DNA from: Phycomyces blakesleeanus NRRL 1555(-)
Lineage: Eukaryota > Mucoromycota > Mucoromycetes > Mucorales > Phycomycetaceae
Direction of reading: 5' to 3'
Assembly: GCF_001638985.1 (NCBI RefSeq)
Contig: NW_017265148.1
Coordinates: forward strand, 186,001-250,000
Length of the DNA stretch: 64,000 bases
The notes beneath the pieces are model-generated. The model saw only the letters and a list, made by a program, of their open reading frames with translations. It was not told where the DNA came from and did no database searches. This document shows, piece after piece, positions 21,367 to 33,592 of the stretch (the stretch's first letter is position 1; the number at the start of each line of letters is the position of its first letter). The translations under genes and the position numbers were made by a program.

Positions 21367-22701
21367 AATTTCATTCTCATTTCGGCAACAATGCGAGTGC
21401 TAAGAATACTTGTGATTATACAAGATGGAGCCTCGCTTCATCCCTGACCATAACAATATAAAGAAACGTCAAGCAGCTCTCTAATATTCTTGGTATAAAA
21501 ATCGGTGTACTTCAGATGCTCAAGAGTCTTTATCTCTTTTCTGATTCCAAAACTGATAAATACTTTTATAATCTATATTACAGTCGCCAATCAGAATAAC
21601 CGTTTAAAAAAGAATACACCTCAGAATATTGCAGTTTCAGTTTTCGATAACTCTTTGCATCTTTTCTACCGCTTTTCTTATAACACATGTGTGTTTTCTA
21701 AATGAAAAGAGGTTCAACTTCAACTAATCTACCGCGACCTCTAAAAAGATATAAAGCTGAACGATGGTAAAGTATTAAACAGCCATATCATCCGTTTCTA
21801 ACATTAGTATAGTATCAGACGCAGAAACATCTACTGTTGAGGATAGTCATCCGAACGTAACAAATCAAGAAGAGGGCCCTCACTCTTCCAGTACACCAAT
21901 TTATCCGAAAAAAAGTAAAAAAAAAAGACAAGTAAGAAAAAAGCTTCCAAGATAGTCCACTGCCCCTCGTATGGCTCAAACACTCATGCACGGTCATCAA
22001 ATAGTAAATGTCCGTTCAAAAAAGTCAAAGCAGGTGAGCATGGTCCTGAGGAGAGAGTTGAGCAATTTACAATCAAAACATCTTTGCACAATACATACCG
22101 AAACAACACAATGGCTCAAGAATTTTTAAAAGCTGCCAAATATACCACCAAGGTTTTGTTTGTTGGCTCCATGTTTGCAAACTTTGTCTTTATCAAACTA
22201 CTCAATTCCAATCAAGAAATTCCGGCTATTGGACAAAGCTTGTTTATCAATATGTTTACTATCATATCTGGAAATGGCAAAAATACTTCGCCGAGTTTTG
22301 TGAATCAACTGGTCTGGATTTCATGGTCCTTCGATCATTGAAAAGTGTCGGATACTCTAGTATTTTATCTATTGTCGGTAAGCAATATGAGACTCTTTCC
22401 CGAAATTACATACATGATACACACCAACGAAGAACAATACGGGACTTTCGTACCTACAGAATATACAGATCAGCAAAGACATATGTCTTTTTTTTTCTAT
22501 TCTACCTCATTATTCTATTCAGCAAAAGACCGTCCAGATCGATCCTCAAGCACCTTTTAGAGTATTGAGCCAGTGCGATAAACCCAATTATCGCAAGGGA
22601 TTGAAAACAGAATCTGATTTAATTGACTTTTTTCAAAAATTGTATTCCGTACTCGAGAAAGTCTTACGAACGAAAAGAAAAAATTCAAGCAAGTACAAAA
22701 T
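21367..22701 (+). mobile_element. degenerate transposon unit, inner right copy
   Basis: Direct-orientation copy starting inside the unit because of the gap. It has the same frameshifts as the other copies and lacks the ~19-nt insertion of the outer copies (after GATTTAATTGAC near 22630). The coding trace goes on past 22701 to about 22774. Confidence 0.75.
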
Positions 22702-22774
22702 TATTATTATGTTGCTTGGTAGAAATGAGATCCATATTAAGACTGATGTTTTAAACGTTTATCAATACAAGTAA
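21920..22774 (+). pseudogene. broken transposon-encoded protein (inner right copy, longest version)
   Basis: Same blocks as in the outer copy: a degenerate knuckle CPSYG...KCP, then TTKVLFVGSMFANFVF, then YYHIWKWQKYFAEFC. Here the frame after DKPNYRKGLKTES continues FFQKLYSVLEKVLRTK and ends at 22774. A stretch at 22370-22425 (GGTAAGCA ... AAG) could be a former intron. Product class unknown. Confidence 0.55.
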
Positions 22775-25700
22775 AAAAAGAAGGCTAGCTATTGTATTTA
22801 TGTATCTAGGAATAAGCTTTAATTAATTATAGCCAATATATTAAAATACACTTTTTATTGTAATATAAAGAAGTTAAGCATGTTCTACAGTATCAAAAAA
22901 TATTATGAAATTGGGGCTAATAGAATGGGTATTTTACAGTTTAAGACAAGGTTAATTGATCGATCGATTGAAAAAGAGAAAGAAAAAAAAAGTCAAAGGG
23001 ATGTAACTCGGTGAAGAAAGTAACAGTCATGCGCACAGACACCTAGGGGATTGTGACTTGTGCTGAAATAAATATTTGGGATATCGATGAGTTTTTGGTG
23101 TATATTTTGTTGGATAGTTATTGGTTTTTACAACAACAAAGAGAAATGAGCAAGTATGTGGTGTATTGCTTTACAAAATTAAGGTTGACACAAGCACAGT
23201 CTAGAGTTTGGAGCCAAATGCTTTACTCTGCCAGCCTAATCACAATACCAACTGACGGAATCCAATAAATAAAAGCTAAACGGCTGAACAACATGGAACA
23301 TGCTTTTCAGATGTTGCTCAAGATGCTGTTTATACTGGAATACAAATATTAGATAATCATAAATGGCCTTTTAATCTTCTGCCTAGCACAGTAGTAAAAG
23401 GATTTAATGTCACGCCAGGGCTTTTTTTGCCAAGACAAGAGACGGAACGCAACCTCAACATTAAGTCGTACCAACACTAATCATGTGTAGGGCGGAGGAA
23501 AAAGTTAATAGATCATCCAAACAGCCGTGGAAGCTGAAAGACTGCTTATTGTGGAAGCAATGCTCATAATTAGGTAGCAATAATTAGTATTTATTTTAAT
23601 AAACAAAAAGTAAATAGACTGTCAAATTTGTCAAGATAAAGAGCTTTGAAAATTATACCTACACACCTCTTTTCGCCGTTTGATTTTTTTTAATTTTTTT
23701 TAAAAAAAGATAATGATTAGTACTGCGCTTTGAACTTTAGCACTTATTTAAGAAACAAATGAATCCCAGGCAAATTCTTGATTAAAACTTATTGCACATT
23801 TTCCGGAATAGTATTGGCCTAACATTCAGAAATTACGCTTTTTTTATGTTTTTTTTGTATGGAGCCAGGAAGAAAAAGCTCAGGATTTTATTAAAGGTCT
23901 CTGATTGAATAGGAAAAGAGAAAATTAAAATATTTGTTTGTAAGGTTTTGTAGCTTATATGATGTTTTTGGCTTTTAAATTTTATGGTTGCGCTTTTTTT
24001 ATGAATTATGAGAGTTAAAAACAAATCTAACATTGTAGGAAATGGTAGCATTTAAGTCTCCGTATGCGCAACTCGGTTGCGTAATAACAACTTTTATAGC
24101 CAATGACATGCCAAACATTAGCCTATCAACCTTACTTTTTGGCAAATACGATTTATGGGATTTTATATTATTTTGCATCTAATCCAATCAAATATTCAAA
24201 ATATGTCAATTATATCTTTTTTAGGTATTCTATTCTCTTTATGATTGGTTCAACAAATGCACGATGTTTTATATTGGAAGTTTATGGTTTTTATTGATCA
24301 AAATAATACAAGTTAAACATAAAGAAGTATGCAAAGAAGAAGTACCAATTTTTATGATATTTAGTAGCAGCTTAAGCTATACATTTATTAAGTAATGTAC
24401 ATGTATATATTTTTATGTGATACTTTTTACATTCTTTATCTAAAGAAAACTGCTATTCTCTAAATACTATAATATTAATGTAGGTATGTATATGGCTTAA
24501 TTGATTCTTTTTATCAAAGAGTATAAACCTGCTTTGTGTTATCATTGTCATGTCTGATCCCTACTTTGAAAAACCAGAAGACATACTCCCTGCAATTCTC
24601 TGGATCAATTATTTCTAATGAGCATGCGAGCAATCTTGACAACCAAACTGTACATGATGTAGATGTTTTTTTTTCTGTCAATTCTTCTCAAGTTACTTTC
24701 TTTTGTCAGCTTTACGGATTTACATTTTATCAGTACTAGCCTTGATAGCTATTAAGTACGTTTCTTTTAAAGACCTTTAATAATTTAGACCTTGTGAAAA
24801 AAAGAAATAAAAAAGACTTTTACAAAATAAAAAAGCAACAATGCATTAAAAAGTAATACAGTCATTACTTTTTGATGGCAAAGGATTCTTTAAGTTCAGA
24901 TTAAAAATACATAATTGTGTAGGACATTTTGGTCTCTTTATTCAACTTTGCAACCTGTAAGCAGTCCAGCATACAATATTCACATAAAATGGCTTTTTGG
25001 ATTAAAAGCCAAGATAAGGATAATTGAATATCACCTTAAGCCTAACTGCTAGAAGTATCAAAGTTACAAGTCCTTCAAATCAATCATATTAATATTATTA
25101 TTCAATTCCTATGATAAAAGGCTTGAAGAAGGTTTGCAAGCAATACAATGGTTATGAACTATTCTTCAAGATAAATTATACATACCCACGCATATCCCAG
25201 TCAGTTTTTAGTGATAGGTACACAAAGTTCAGAACAACGAATATAAAACGCAAATACAGATACAAGGAACTAAATTTTATTTTGATATATTTGCAGGATA
25301 ATAATGAAATGATTAATATCTTTAGGCAGCTCTCCTTTATATCAATCAATCATTATATTTATCCGGTCAATTATGTACTATATTCTCATATGTCAAAGTC
25401 ACATATATAAAAGTCTATAAAAGACAGCACGATCGACAGGCAAGAATTTTAAACTCTACATACCTTTGTTCTTTACTCTTGTAAGTAATCTATTAACTGA
25501 CCTTCAGCATATATACTTACCCAATATCTTAGTATGTCACTACAAATTTGCACTTTCAAAAGTACTGCCCAAACCTCATATCTCTAGTCCACTGTGGATT
25601 AGAAGACAATGAACGAAGCTACCCCATTCCGAGCCATTACTGTCAAGGCATCAATAAAGGCAACGGGGTGAAGTCCTGAGTTTCTTAGACCTCTACAAGT

Positions 25701-27084
25701 CCTTGTCGCTAAAGTCCACACAATTGTCACCAACACCTTCGCACTTATGAGATACATATTTCTTACCAAGTTATCACGCGATCCATTCTTCGATCTTGAC
25801 AAATATATTAAACAGGATATTTTTGCTGATGTCCCTTTGTTGCTGTTTGATCATAGCACTGCCTTTTATATAATAGAAATGACAAGATAAAATCGTGAGC
25901 TTATTTATTGTCACGACTATGCCTATATTACTGTAATTATCTCTATTCTATGCTTATTTTACGCAAATACCAAAATTCAAACCAACCAAAGATTTATTTC
26001 GCAAGTTTCGCCTTTCCTTCTATATTAACCAATCCAAAGCTAAAGAATGTCCAGAAAGCAATATCAGTTCTGAATTTGGTTAACCTTCTGTATTAATGGT
26101 AAAAGACTGGTCTGTATCTCACAAACATAGTCATGAACCAACCAATGGTGTAGTATTTAGATATCTACTTTGTAAGCATGAATTTGATCTTTGTTTGTTT
26201 GATACACTTAGTACTTCCAAGCACTATTTTTCGTGCTCCCAGATTTCCCTTCGAACCTTTAAGCAAGTTGAAAACTCTCGCTAATATAGCCCCACCCTAA
26301 TAGATTTACCGGCACCATTAAAATTGTAAGTGCCAGAAGACAAGCAGAAGAAGATCTCCAGGAGGGTTGTCGTTTGAGACAAAGACTGACTAGAATTCAA
26401 AGAAGATAAAAAAATGTCCTGGTTACCGCTTAGGAACCACCAAAGCTACCGCTGGTAAGCCATTAGATTTGAATAACTTGGTATTTAGTTTTGTAACGGG
26501 TTGAAAAGGCTAAGAAAAAGATGTTTTGCTTTGACTGCAAAAAAAAAGTAGAATATACAAGAGAGAGAGAGAGAGAAATTGGTGCTTAATTAAAATTCAA
26601 CTACAAGACATCTTAAACCCCGGAAAACTTGCAACAATTCACTAAAATCGCCTATTTTTTTTTTTCTATAGGGTAATTCGTCTAAAAAAAATCCTAATTT
26701 GTCTTAATCTCAAGTTGAAAAACTATATAGCTCTTGTGAGTTACAAAAGAAGAAAAAAACCCAATTTAAGAAATTCAGCTTTACGTGTCTCGTCTATTTT
26801 TTGGTCTATCCGCTTGTTTATCTGTCTACCCACCTGTCTAATTGTCTGCCTGTCTGCCCGCTTACCTGTTTGCCTGTTTGCCTGTCAGCTTATCTGCCTA
26901 TTTGTTTATTGTTTTTATTAGAGGGTTTTTGCGCCTACTGAATTCCAAGTAATTCTGAATATTTTATATATATATGTATTCTTGTACTCGTGTTTTGATG
27001 TCGGTGCAGTGGTTCATTGGAATTTCTGCTCTTTAAAGACAATTACCCAAAAGTTCAAAATAAAAATAAAATACCAACCATCTA

Positions 27085-27120
<36 letters not shown>

Positions 27121-27344
27121 TATATATATTTATATTAATTTTATTTTATTTTATTTTATTTTATTTTATTTTATTTATTTATTTTTATTCCTTTTTGTTT
27201 CAATTTCAGAAATAAAAGAAGCAAAATAAAAAATAAAAAATTAAAAAAATACTGTGAGAGAGAAAGCCAAAAACCAAAAAATATAAATATTTACATATTC
27301 TATCTTATCTACCTGTTGTCCGTAGCCGTATATCAGTCCTAATA
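22702..27344. other. AT-rich inner part of right arm, no intact gene
   Basis: Exact mirror of 15221-19863. Same microsatellites: (CT)n about 27087-27117, (TTTTA)n about 27140-27175. Its open frames (for example 25111-25410, KGLKKVCKQYNGYELFFKINY...) are Lys/Tyr/Ile-rich and not recognised. A 99-codon frame is the longest, and none has convincing exon partners. Confidence 0.5.
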
Positions 27345-28545
27345 ATGAGCGCATTAAGTATAACGTCTTTAAAGACCACAAAAAATGTATTTTTGTTCAT
27401 ACCAAATCTGATTGGTAAGTCAATCCTCATTAGTCATCGAACAACACATTCTCATCATCGCCAAAATCTCTTACCTTTTTATATAATAATAATAATAATA
27501 GGCTATACGCGCATTGTCCTTGCAACCTTATCATTGTATTTCATGCCATGGCATCCCAAAGTATGCGTTATTCTGTACTGCATCTCCTGTCTGTTGGATG
27601 CTGTTGATGGTGTAGCAGCGAGACATTTTGGTCAATGTAAGAATAATTGCATGGGTGTTAATACGAATAAATTAATATCGATGGTTATAAACACATAGGC
27701 AGTAAATTTGGTGCGGTCTTGGATATGGTCACCGACAGGTAAAACATAAATAAATAAAGAAGGGTCAATAGAGTATTTTGTAAGTTTATTGTATTAAACA
27801 ATCTATCTTTATGTTTTTTTAAAGATGTACCACGACGTGTCTTCTGTGCTATCTGTCACTCATGTATCAACCCTGGGCTATTCTATTCCAATTGTTGATC
27901 GCACTTGATTTTAGCTCTCATTATATGCACATGTATAGGTAAGAACTAAACGAGAGAGATATGAGCGAGTGAAGGAACGCATGTAAAAATAAAACAAAAC
28001 AGAGAATAATAATAACCAATTCTCACAAAACAAATACATATAGCTCCATGACAGTTGGTCTCTCTAGTCACAAAAAGTTGTCCGAATCTGATAGTTGGTT
28101 CCTTCGTCTTTACTACAACAACAATGCAAGTATATAAATCTAAACCACAAAGGGAAATTGTGTGCAATGAGAATAAAAGAAGAGGGAAAAGCTTAATAAT
28201 GTTATGTATTTACATCTATCTATTCTTTAGATTGTCTTGTTTCTGATGTGTGCTGGTAACGAGTTGTTCTATGTTACACTCTACATCCTTAACTTCTTTG
28301 GTCCTATAAACGGTAAGATATATATATAAAAAGGAATTTGTTCTTCTTACAAATGTTGAATTGTTCTTCTTCTTCTTCTTCTATTATGATTAATAGGTTT
28401 CTGGATGGTTGCATTGGTATTAACCGGTACAATCTGCCTTGCCAAGAACTTTATCAATGTCATCCAAATCGTCAATGCCAGTCGAGTATTGGTGAGTATC
28501 GACGCAGAAGAGAGAGAAAAGGCGTTGAGCGCCAAGGAGCTGTAA
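27345..28545 (+). CDS. pis1: CDP-diacylglycerol-inositol 3-phosphatidyltransferase (PI synthase), right copy
   Basis: Catalyses CDP-diacylglycerol + myo-inositol to phosphatidylinositol + CMP in the ER. Exons 27345-27414, 27502-27636, 27699-27738, 27825-27938, 28044-28125, 28231-28312 and 28397-28545 give 223 aa. Exons 2-3 carry the full CDP-alcohol phosphatidyltransferase signature (D-A-V-D-G-V-A-A-R, then G-A-V-L-D-M-V-T-D). Later landmarks are SSHKKLSESDSWFLRLYY, then MCAGNELFYVTLYILNF, and a basic/acidic C-terminus ending SAKEL. Intron 5 runs 28126-28230 with donor GCAAGT; using the nearby GT instead breaks the frame. The 5' flank is rich in (CT)n and (TTTTA)n. It is identical to the left copy and points outward to the right flank. 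Confidence 0.93.
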
Positions 28546-28925
28546 AGACTTAGAAGAAAAAGAAGGAGAAGAAGACAAAGACAAAGGCGAGGAATAGTGA
28601 TATATACATGCATACATCTTTTATATATATACATAATGCATATGTATGTATGTATGTGTGTAAGGTCAATCCACCTTTTCTTCCATTCCCACATCTCACC
28701 CGACCCTATTTTGTACGGAGTTTATTTTTTTTGTCTGTACACCCCGCTTACACTGTGTGTAATATAATACATATATTATAAATAAGAAATATGCTATCTA
28801 CAGTAAGACACACTATAAAAGTCGCATCTTTAAGAGTTCCTGCGTTATGAATGACACCAAATGTCCGTCTGTAGCAATTGTTCCTTTAATTATGGACCTA
28901 GGTTAGACACTGCGGTATCATGTTT
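28546..28925. other. 3' flank of right pis1 copy
   Basis: Mirror of 13640-14019. Non-coding spacer with ATGTATGTATG-type tracts (about 28640-28660). Confidence 0.45.
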
Positions 28926-30446
28926 ATTTTGTACTTGCTTGAATTTTTTCTTTTCGTTCGTAAGACTTTCTCGAGTACGGAATACAATTTTTGAAAAGTT
29001 AAAATACTTGTAATAAAAGTCAATTAAATCAGATTCTGTTTTCAATCCCTTGCGATAATTGGGTTTATCGCACTGGCTCAATACTCTAAAAGGTGCTTGA
29101 GGATCGATCTGGACGGTCTTTTGCTGAATAGAATAATGAGGTAGAATAGAAAAAAAAAGACATATGTCTTTGCTGATCTGTATATTCTGTAGGTACGAAA
29201 GTCCCGTATTGTTCTTCGTTGGTGTGTATCATGTATGTAATTTCGGGAAAGAGTCTCATATTGCTTACCGACAATAGATAAAATACTAGAGTATCCGACA
29301 CTTTTCAATGATCGAAGGACCATGAAATCCAGACCAGTTGATTCACAAAACTCGGCGAAGTATTTTTGCCATTTCCAGATATGATAGTAAACATATTGAT
29401 AAACAAGCTTTGTCCAATAGCCGGAATTTCTTGATTGGAATTGAGTAGTTTGATAAAGACAAAGTTTGCAAACATGGAGCCAACAAACAAAACCTTGGTG
29501 GTATATTTGGCAGCTTTTAAAAATTCTTGAGCCATTGTGTTGTTTCGGTATGTATTGTGCAAAGATGTTTTGATTGTAAATTGCTCAACTCTCTCCTCAG
29601 GACCATGCTCACCTGCTTTGACTTTTTTGAACGGACATTTACTATTTGATGACCGTGCATGAGTGTTTGAGCCATACGAGGGGCAGTGGACTATCTTGGA
29701 AGCTTTTTTCTTACTTGTCTTTTTTTTTTACTTTTTTTCGGATAAATTGGTGTACTGGAAGAGTGAGGGCCCTCTTCTTGATTTGTTACGTTCGGATGAC
29801 TATCCTCAACAGTAGATGTTTCTGCGTCTGATACTATACTAATGTTAGAAACGGATGATATGGCTGTTTAATACTTTACCATCGTTCAGCTTTATATCTT
29901 TTTAGAGGTCGCGGTAGATTAGTTGAAGTTGAACCTCTTTTCATTTAGAAAACACACATGTGTTATAAGAAAAGCGGTAGAAGAGATGCAAAGAGTTATC
30001 GAAAACTGAAACTGCAATATTCTGAGGTGTATTCTTTTTTAAACGGTTATTCTGATTGGCGACTGTAATATAGATTATAAAAGTATTTATCAGTTTTGGA
30101 ATCAGAAAAGAGATAAAGACTCTTGAGCATCTGAAGTACACCGATTTTTATACCAAGAATATTAGAGAGCTGCTTGACGTTTCTTTATATTGTTATGGTC
30201 AGGGATGAAGCGAGGCTCCATCTTGTATAATCACAAGTATTCTTAGCACTCGCATTGTTGCCGAAATGAGAATGAAATTTGGACAAAGAGAAAATAGCTT
30301 AGACAAATTGGACATCTATTCAGACATCTTACCTATATATCTAGATGTCTCAGACAAACTGTTTACGTTACATAACAGGATTATTATTCTTATTGCTGTT
30401 GACTGCTGCTGTTGACTGCTGCTTTTTCACTTGTTTTTAGCAGATC
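28926..30446 (-). mobile_element. degenerate transposon unit, outer right copy (inverted)
   Basis: Reverse complement of 12119-13639, including the ~19-nt insertion diagnostic of the outer copies. It contains the same broken protein frames on the minus strand (29081 down to about 28926, 29562-29078, and the knuckle near 29685). Confidence 0.75.
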
Positions 30447-30809
30447 ATTGGAAAGCAGTTAGACTTTTGAACTTTGTATTTTTAGTTCTGCACAAGTACT
30501 CAGATTCATTAACATTTTCAGCTGTTAGATTTCGGAGAACAATATACATGGTGTATATTAGCCACATCGAGGATTGAATGCTGGTCAAAGAGAAATACTG
30601 AAATTTTGCTTATTTTATAAAATAAAATTTGCACTTTTTGACGATCTAAAGTTGTCCTTTCTTTACCGGCCTATAAAAACTGTAATACACTGTGGCAGCG
30701 AGATGTTAATGCTGCAAAAAAATGACGACGATTGCTTTGTCAACTTTGAGAGGAACCCATCGACCAATCGCTCTCCAAAGATCTGATAGAGGCAGACAAA
30801 CAAGCAAGC
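30447..30809. other. right flank of palindrome, nothing recognised
   Basis: Unrelated to the left flank. AT-rich; a 70-codon open frame (30574-30786) has no recognisable motif. Confidence 0.45.
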
Positions 30810-31037
30810 AGCCAGCAGCAACAACGGTAACAACGACAATACGATCACTGTAACGTAAACAGGCAGACTCTTTGAGCCATTTAGACAATTACGGGTAAAA
30901 TGTCTGAATAAATTTATACTTCGTCTGAAAACTAATTTCTCTTTGTCCAAATTCCATTCTCGTTTTGTCGACAAAAGGTAGGCATATTGTCTACAATTAC
31001 ATTCTGATTATCCTCTAGACGTCTCTCCTGACCATAA
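30810..31037 (+). mobile_element. diverged copy of the transposon-unit 5' end
   Basis: Starting at an AGCAGCAACAAC tract, this stretch lines up with 12145-12370. Shared stretches are TAACGTAAACAG, ATGTCTGAATA, CTCTTTGTCCAAATT, CATTCTC and CCTGACCATAA in the same order and orientation, with many substitutions and deletions between. It lies only about 0.4 kb outside the palindrome. It is therefore an older relative of the four near-identical units. Confidence 0.6.
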
Positions 31038-31043
31038 TGACTT

Positions 31044-31172
31044 TTGCTGAGGCTTCTATCTCCAAACCATGCCATTTGGCGAGCTCACTGGGCTCCTGTC
31101 ATGAACGAACAGCCCTTCCTTCTTGGTGTTATAGCAGTCAATGCACTTGTGGTGATAAGACACTTCTTGGAG
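31044..31172 (+). pseudogene. retrotransposon-like 3' coding relic, second copy
   Basis: Encodes HAIWRAHWAPVMNEQPFL...NALVVIRHFLE, the partner of the relic at 8831-9080; similarity continues downstream to TCTCATATAAATATTGTAA. It follows directly after the diverged transposon end at 30810-31037. It could therefore be the true 3' end of that same element after internal deletion rather than a separate LINE. No catalytic motif is present. Confidence 0.42.
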
Positions 31173-32427
31173 CAGATTTTTTTTTCCTTTCGTTTATTTT
31201 TTACCGTTTTCCTCTCATATAAATATTGTAAAAAAAAATATTCAGGGCGACTTATTTTTTCAAATTATGCGACTTACAAATGTGTTTTACTGTATTCTGT
31301 CTATTTATGTGTCCATCATTCAAATCCCCCTATGGGAAGCTGTTGTGTCAATACAATCGATTTGGATCTAACCAGATCACTTTTCTCTCATCATAATTTT
31401 TGATAATCAAAAGCCCCTTCCTTTTCTTTGATTTTTGTGCGCTTTTTCTGTCCTGCTTTGTTCTGTTCTGTCCTCGCGATGACGCCATTTAAATTAGACG
31501 GAGTGTATATATCCCCCACATCTTTGGGTTATATGTCTTTTTCTTTATTGTACTCAAATGCCTTTCAATCTTAGACAGTAATTAAACAGTATGGTGGCTT
31601 ATATATATAATGAATTGCTGATTTACATGTGTTTGTAAATAATAAATTAGATGCAGTATATGCCTTTTGTTTCGTTTTTTGGAAATCAAAAATCAAGAAT
31701 TTGCTATTGCTTTTGATCATTTGTCCTTTGAACTTTTTTTTTTGGTATTGTTCTACAGAGGGTGTACACACAGATATATACATACAATTTTAAGCTTTAA
31801 CATTAATACAAAAAAGAAAGAAAGAAAGTGATCTCTATGTTTCAGCCTTTACTAGTTTGTACCAAGTGTGTTGAAACGAACGTACGTACTTTCCTTATTT
31901 CTAAGGCGTTTATGTCTATTGGATTAATAAGAATAAAGAGAACGTTATTTATTCTACATATATTGTTTTTTTTGGTAATTTCTTAATACAATATTACTGC
32001 ATAGATTGCGCCATCCTTATAAGAAATATGGCATCAATTTTGCTTTAATTAGCTACTAATCAGAAACACTAGAATTCCTTTCCTTCGAGATTATCCACCT
32101 AATAAAGAAGACGAAGAAAACAGACACAATGCTTGAGAGAAAAAGAAAGGTATTTTGCTTGACTCTTAGTCACGGCTTCTCCTTTTTCTTCTTTTATATA
32201 TAAGAAATAATCATAGTAGTAGTAGATTGGTAGAAAATTCTTAAGTGGAATGACTCTCTAGATTGATTTCTCACCTTTTAATTTTTTTTTTAGGTATTGT
32301 TGAATGATCATGGTCTTGTTTGCAACTCAGCTAGTCTTGACTTTTTATTTTATATATATAAAATATAAAATATATTTCCTTTTTCCTACTTCTTCTTTTG
32401 GATGTTCTCCTTGTTGTTTTACATACG
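31173..32427. other. intergenic / promoter side of the DUF202 gene
   Basis: AT-rich, low-complexity DNA. An ATG at 32129 followed by a possible donor (AAAG-GTATTT) and a later T-rich acceptor (about 32292) could be an upstream exon of the next gene, but I could not close a convincing frame. Confidence 0.4.
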
Positions 32428-33094
32428 ATGAAGACAAAGGAGTCATTAGTTCGAGGTCATCGTCGAGAGTCTGTTCTCTTGACCTTGTCAGAATTACAAG
32501 ACCTTCGAGGTTAGTTTTATTTTTGTGCGATTAGTTTAATAATAGAATTAATTCGTCATTATTATTATTATTATTATTTCTCTCTATTAATATATATGTT
32601 TATATATAAAAGAAGTGAATGAATGATGGGATGAGTAATGAAGTAAATTGAACGAATGAATAAACGATTAAAACTGGAATCTTGATATTTTTCGTTTTCT
32701 TTTTTTTTTGTAATCAAGTCTTTAGATTGACATTTTCTCTTTGATAACAATTCTTTCTATCTTTCTATTTATTGCACTCCCTTGATTCTTCTTTAATCTA
32801 TCCTTAGCTCGTCAGCGTACATTTGAAGGTGCATATTGGCGCACTGCACTAGCTGCATTTTCTACGGGTCTATTGATCTTAAAGGTCTTTTCGCGTGAAT
32901 TCTACAAGATTGGGATAACCTTTTTTGTATTCGGAATGGCTATGCTGGCTATTGCACTCTGGAGACGACGGACTGCAGGAGACGTGTTTGATCTTTCGAT
33001 ACCATTCAAGACAAGTGGCAATTGGGTTATATTGACTACAATTGTTACCATGGCGACTTATATTGTTATGCTTGTACTTCTTTTCAGATTATAA
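32428..33094 (+). CDS. small DUF202-like membrane protein
   Basis: Two exons, 32428-32509 and 32808-33094, joined in phase 1, give 122 aa. After a hydrophilic N-terminus (TLSELQDLR) comes RQRTFEGAYWRTALAAFSTGLLILKVF, a membrane helix, a second helix (GITFFVFGMAMLAIALW) followed by the basic cluster RRR, and a third C-terminal helix (WVILTTIVTMATYIVMLVLLF). The arrangement matches the DUF202 family of small three-helix membrane proteins, which in yeast includes the Vtc1-type subunits of vacuolar transporter complexes; function here is not established. The intron is 298 nt with donor GTTAGT. Additional upstream coding exons are possible. Confidence 0.68.
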
Positions 33095-33553
33095 GATCAA
33101 ACAAGTCTTTCTTTTTTATTACTATTTTGATTTGAATCACTACCAAAAAAAAAAGAAGAAGAAGAAGCGTGATCAAATCCACAATAGTCATTTATTTTAT
33201 ACATTTACACACACACACACTCACACGCTCACACACTCACACATACATATAATAAATATACTTTATATGTATTTATATTTATATGTATATTATAATTATA
33301 ATCAGTGCTTTTGTGTATAGCCTATATAAACATTGTAACATTTACTTATTTCTTTCTTTTTCTAATTGTTGCTTTATATCATCCACTCTTTCCAACGAAT
33401 TACTGGCACGTGTCAGAGATCTAACTACTTGTCAATACAGACCAATCGGAATCTGTTTACCAATTCTACAGCCATAGACTGTGACTCTGACTGGACAACC
33501 TTTTAACCCCTTTTCTTAGATCCCAACAAACGCACATGTCTGTTTGTATAGGC

Positions 33554-33592
<39 letters not shown>

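Larger units (their letters stand above)
21367..30446. repeat. right arm of the giant inverted duplication
   Basis: Reverse complement of 12119-21198 as described for the left arm. Symmetry ends at 30446; the last ten bases on each side (GATCTGCTAA on the left strand) match, the eleventh is the single mismatch, and the flanks beyond are unrelated. All translated frames in this arm are identical in length and sequence to their partners in the left arm. Confidence 0.95.
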
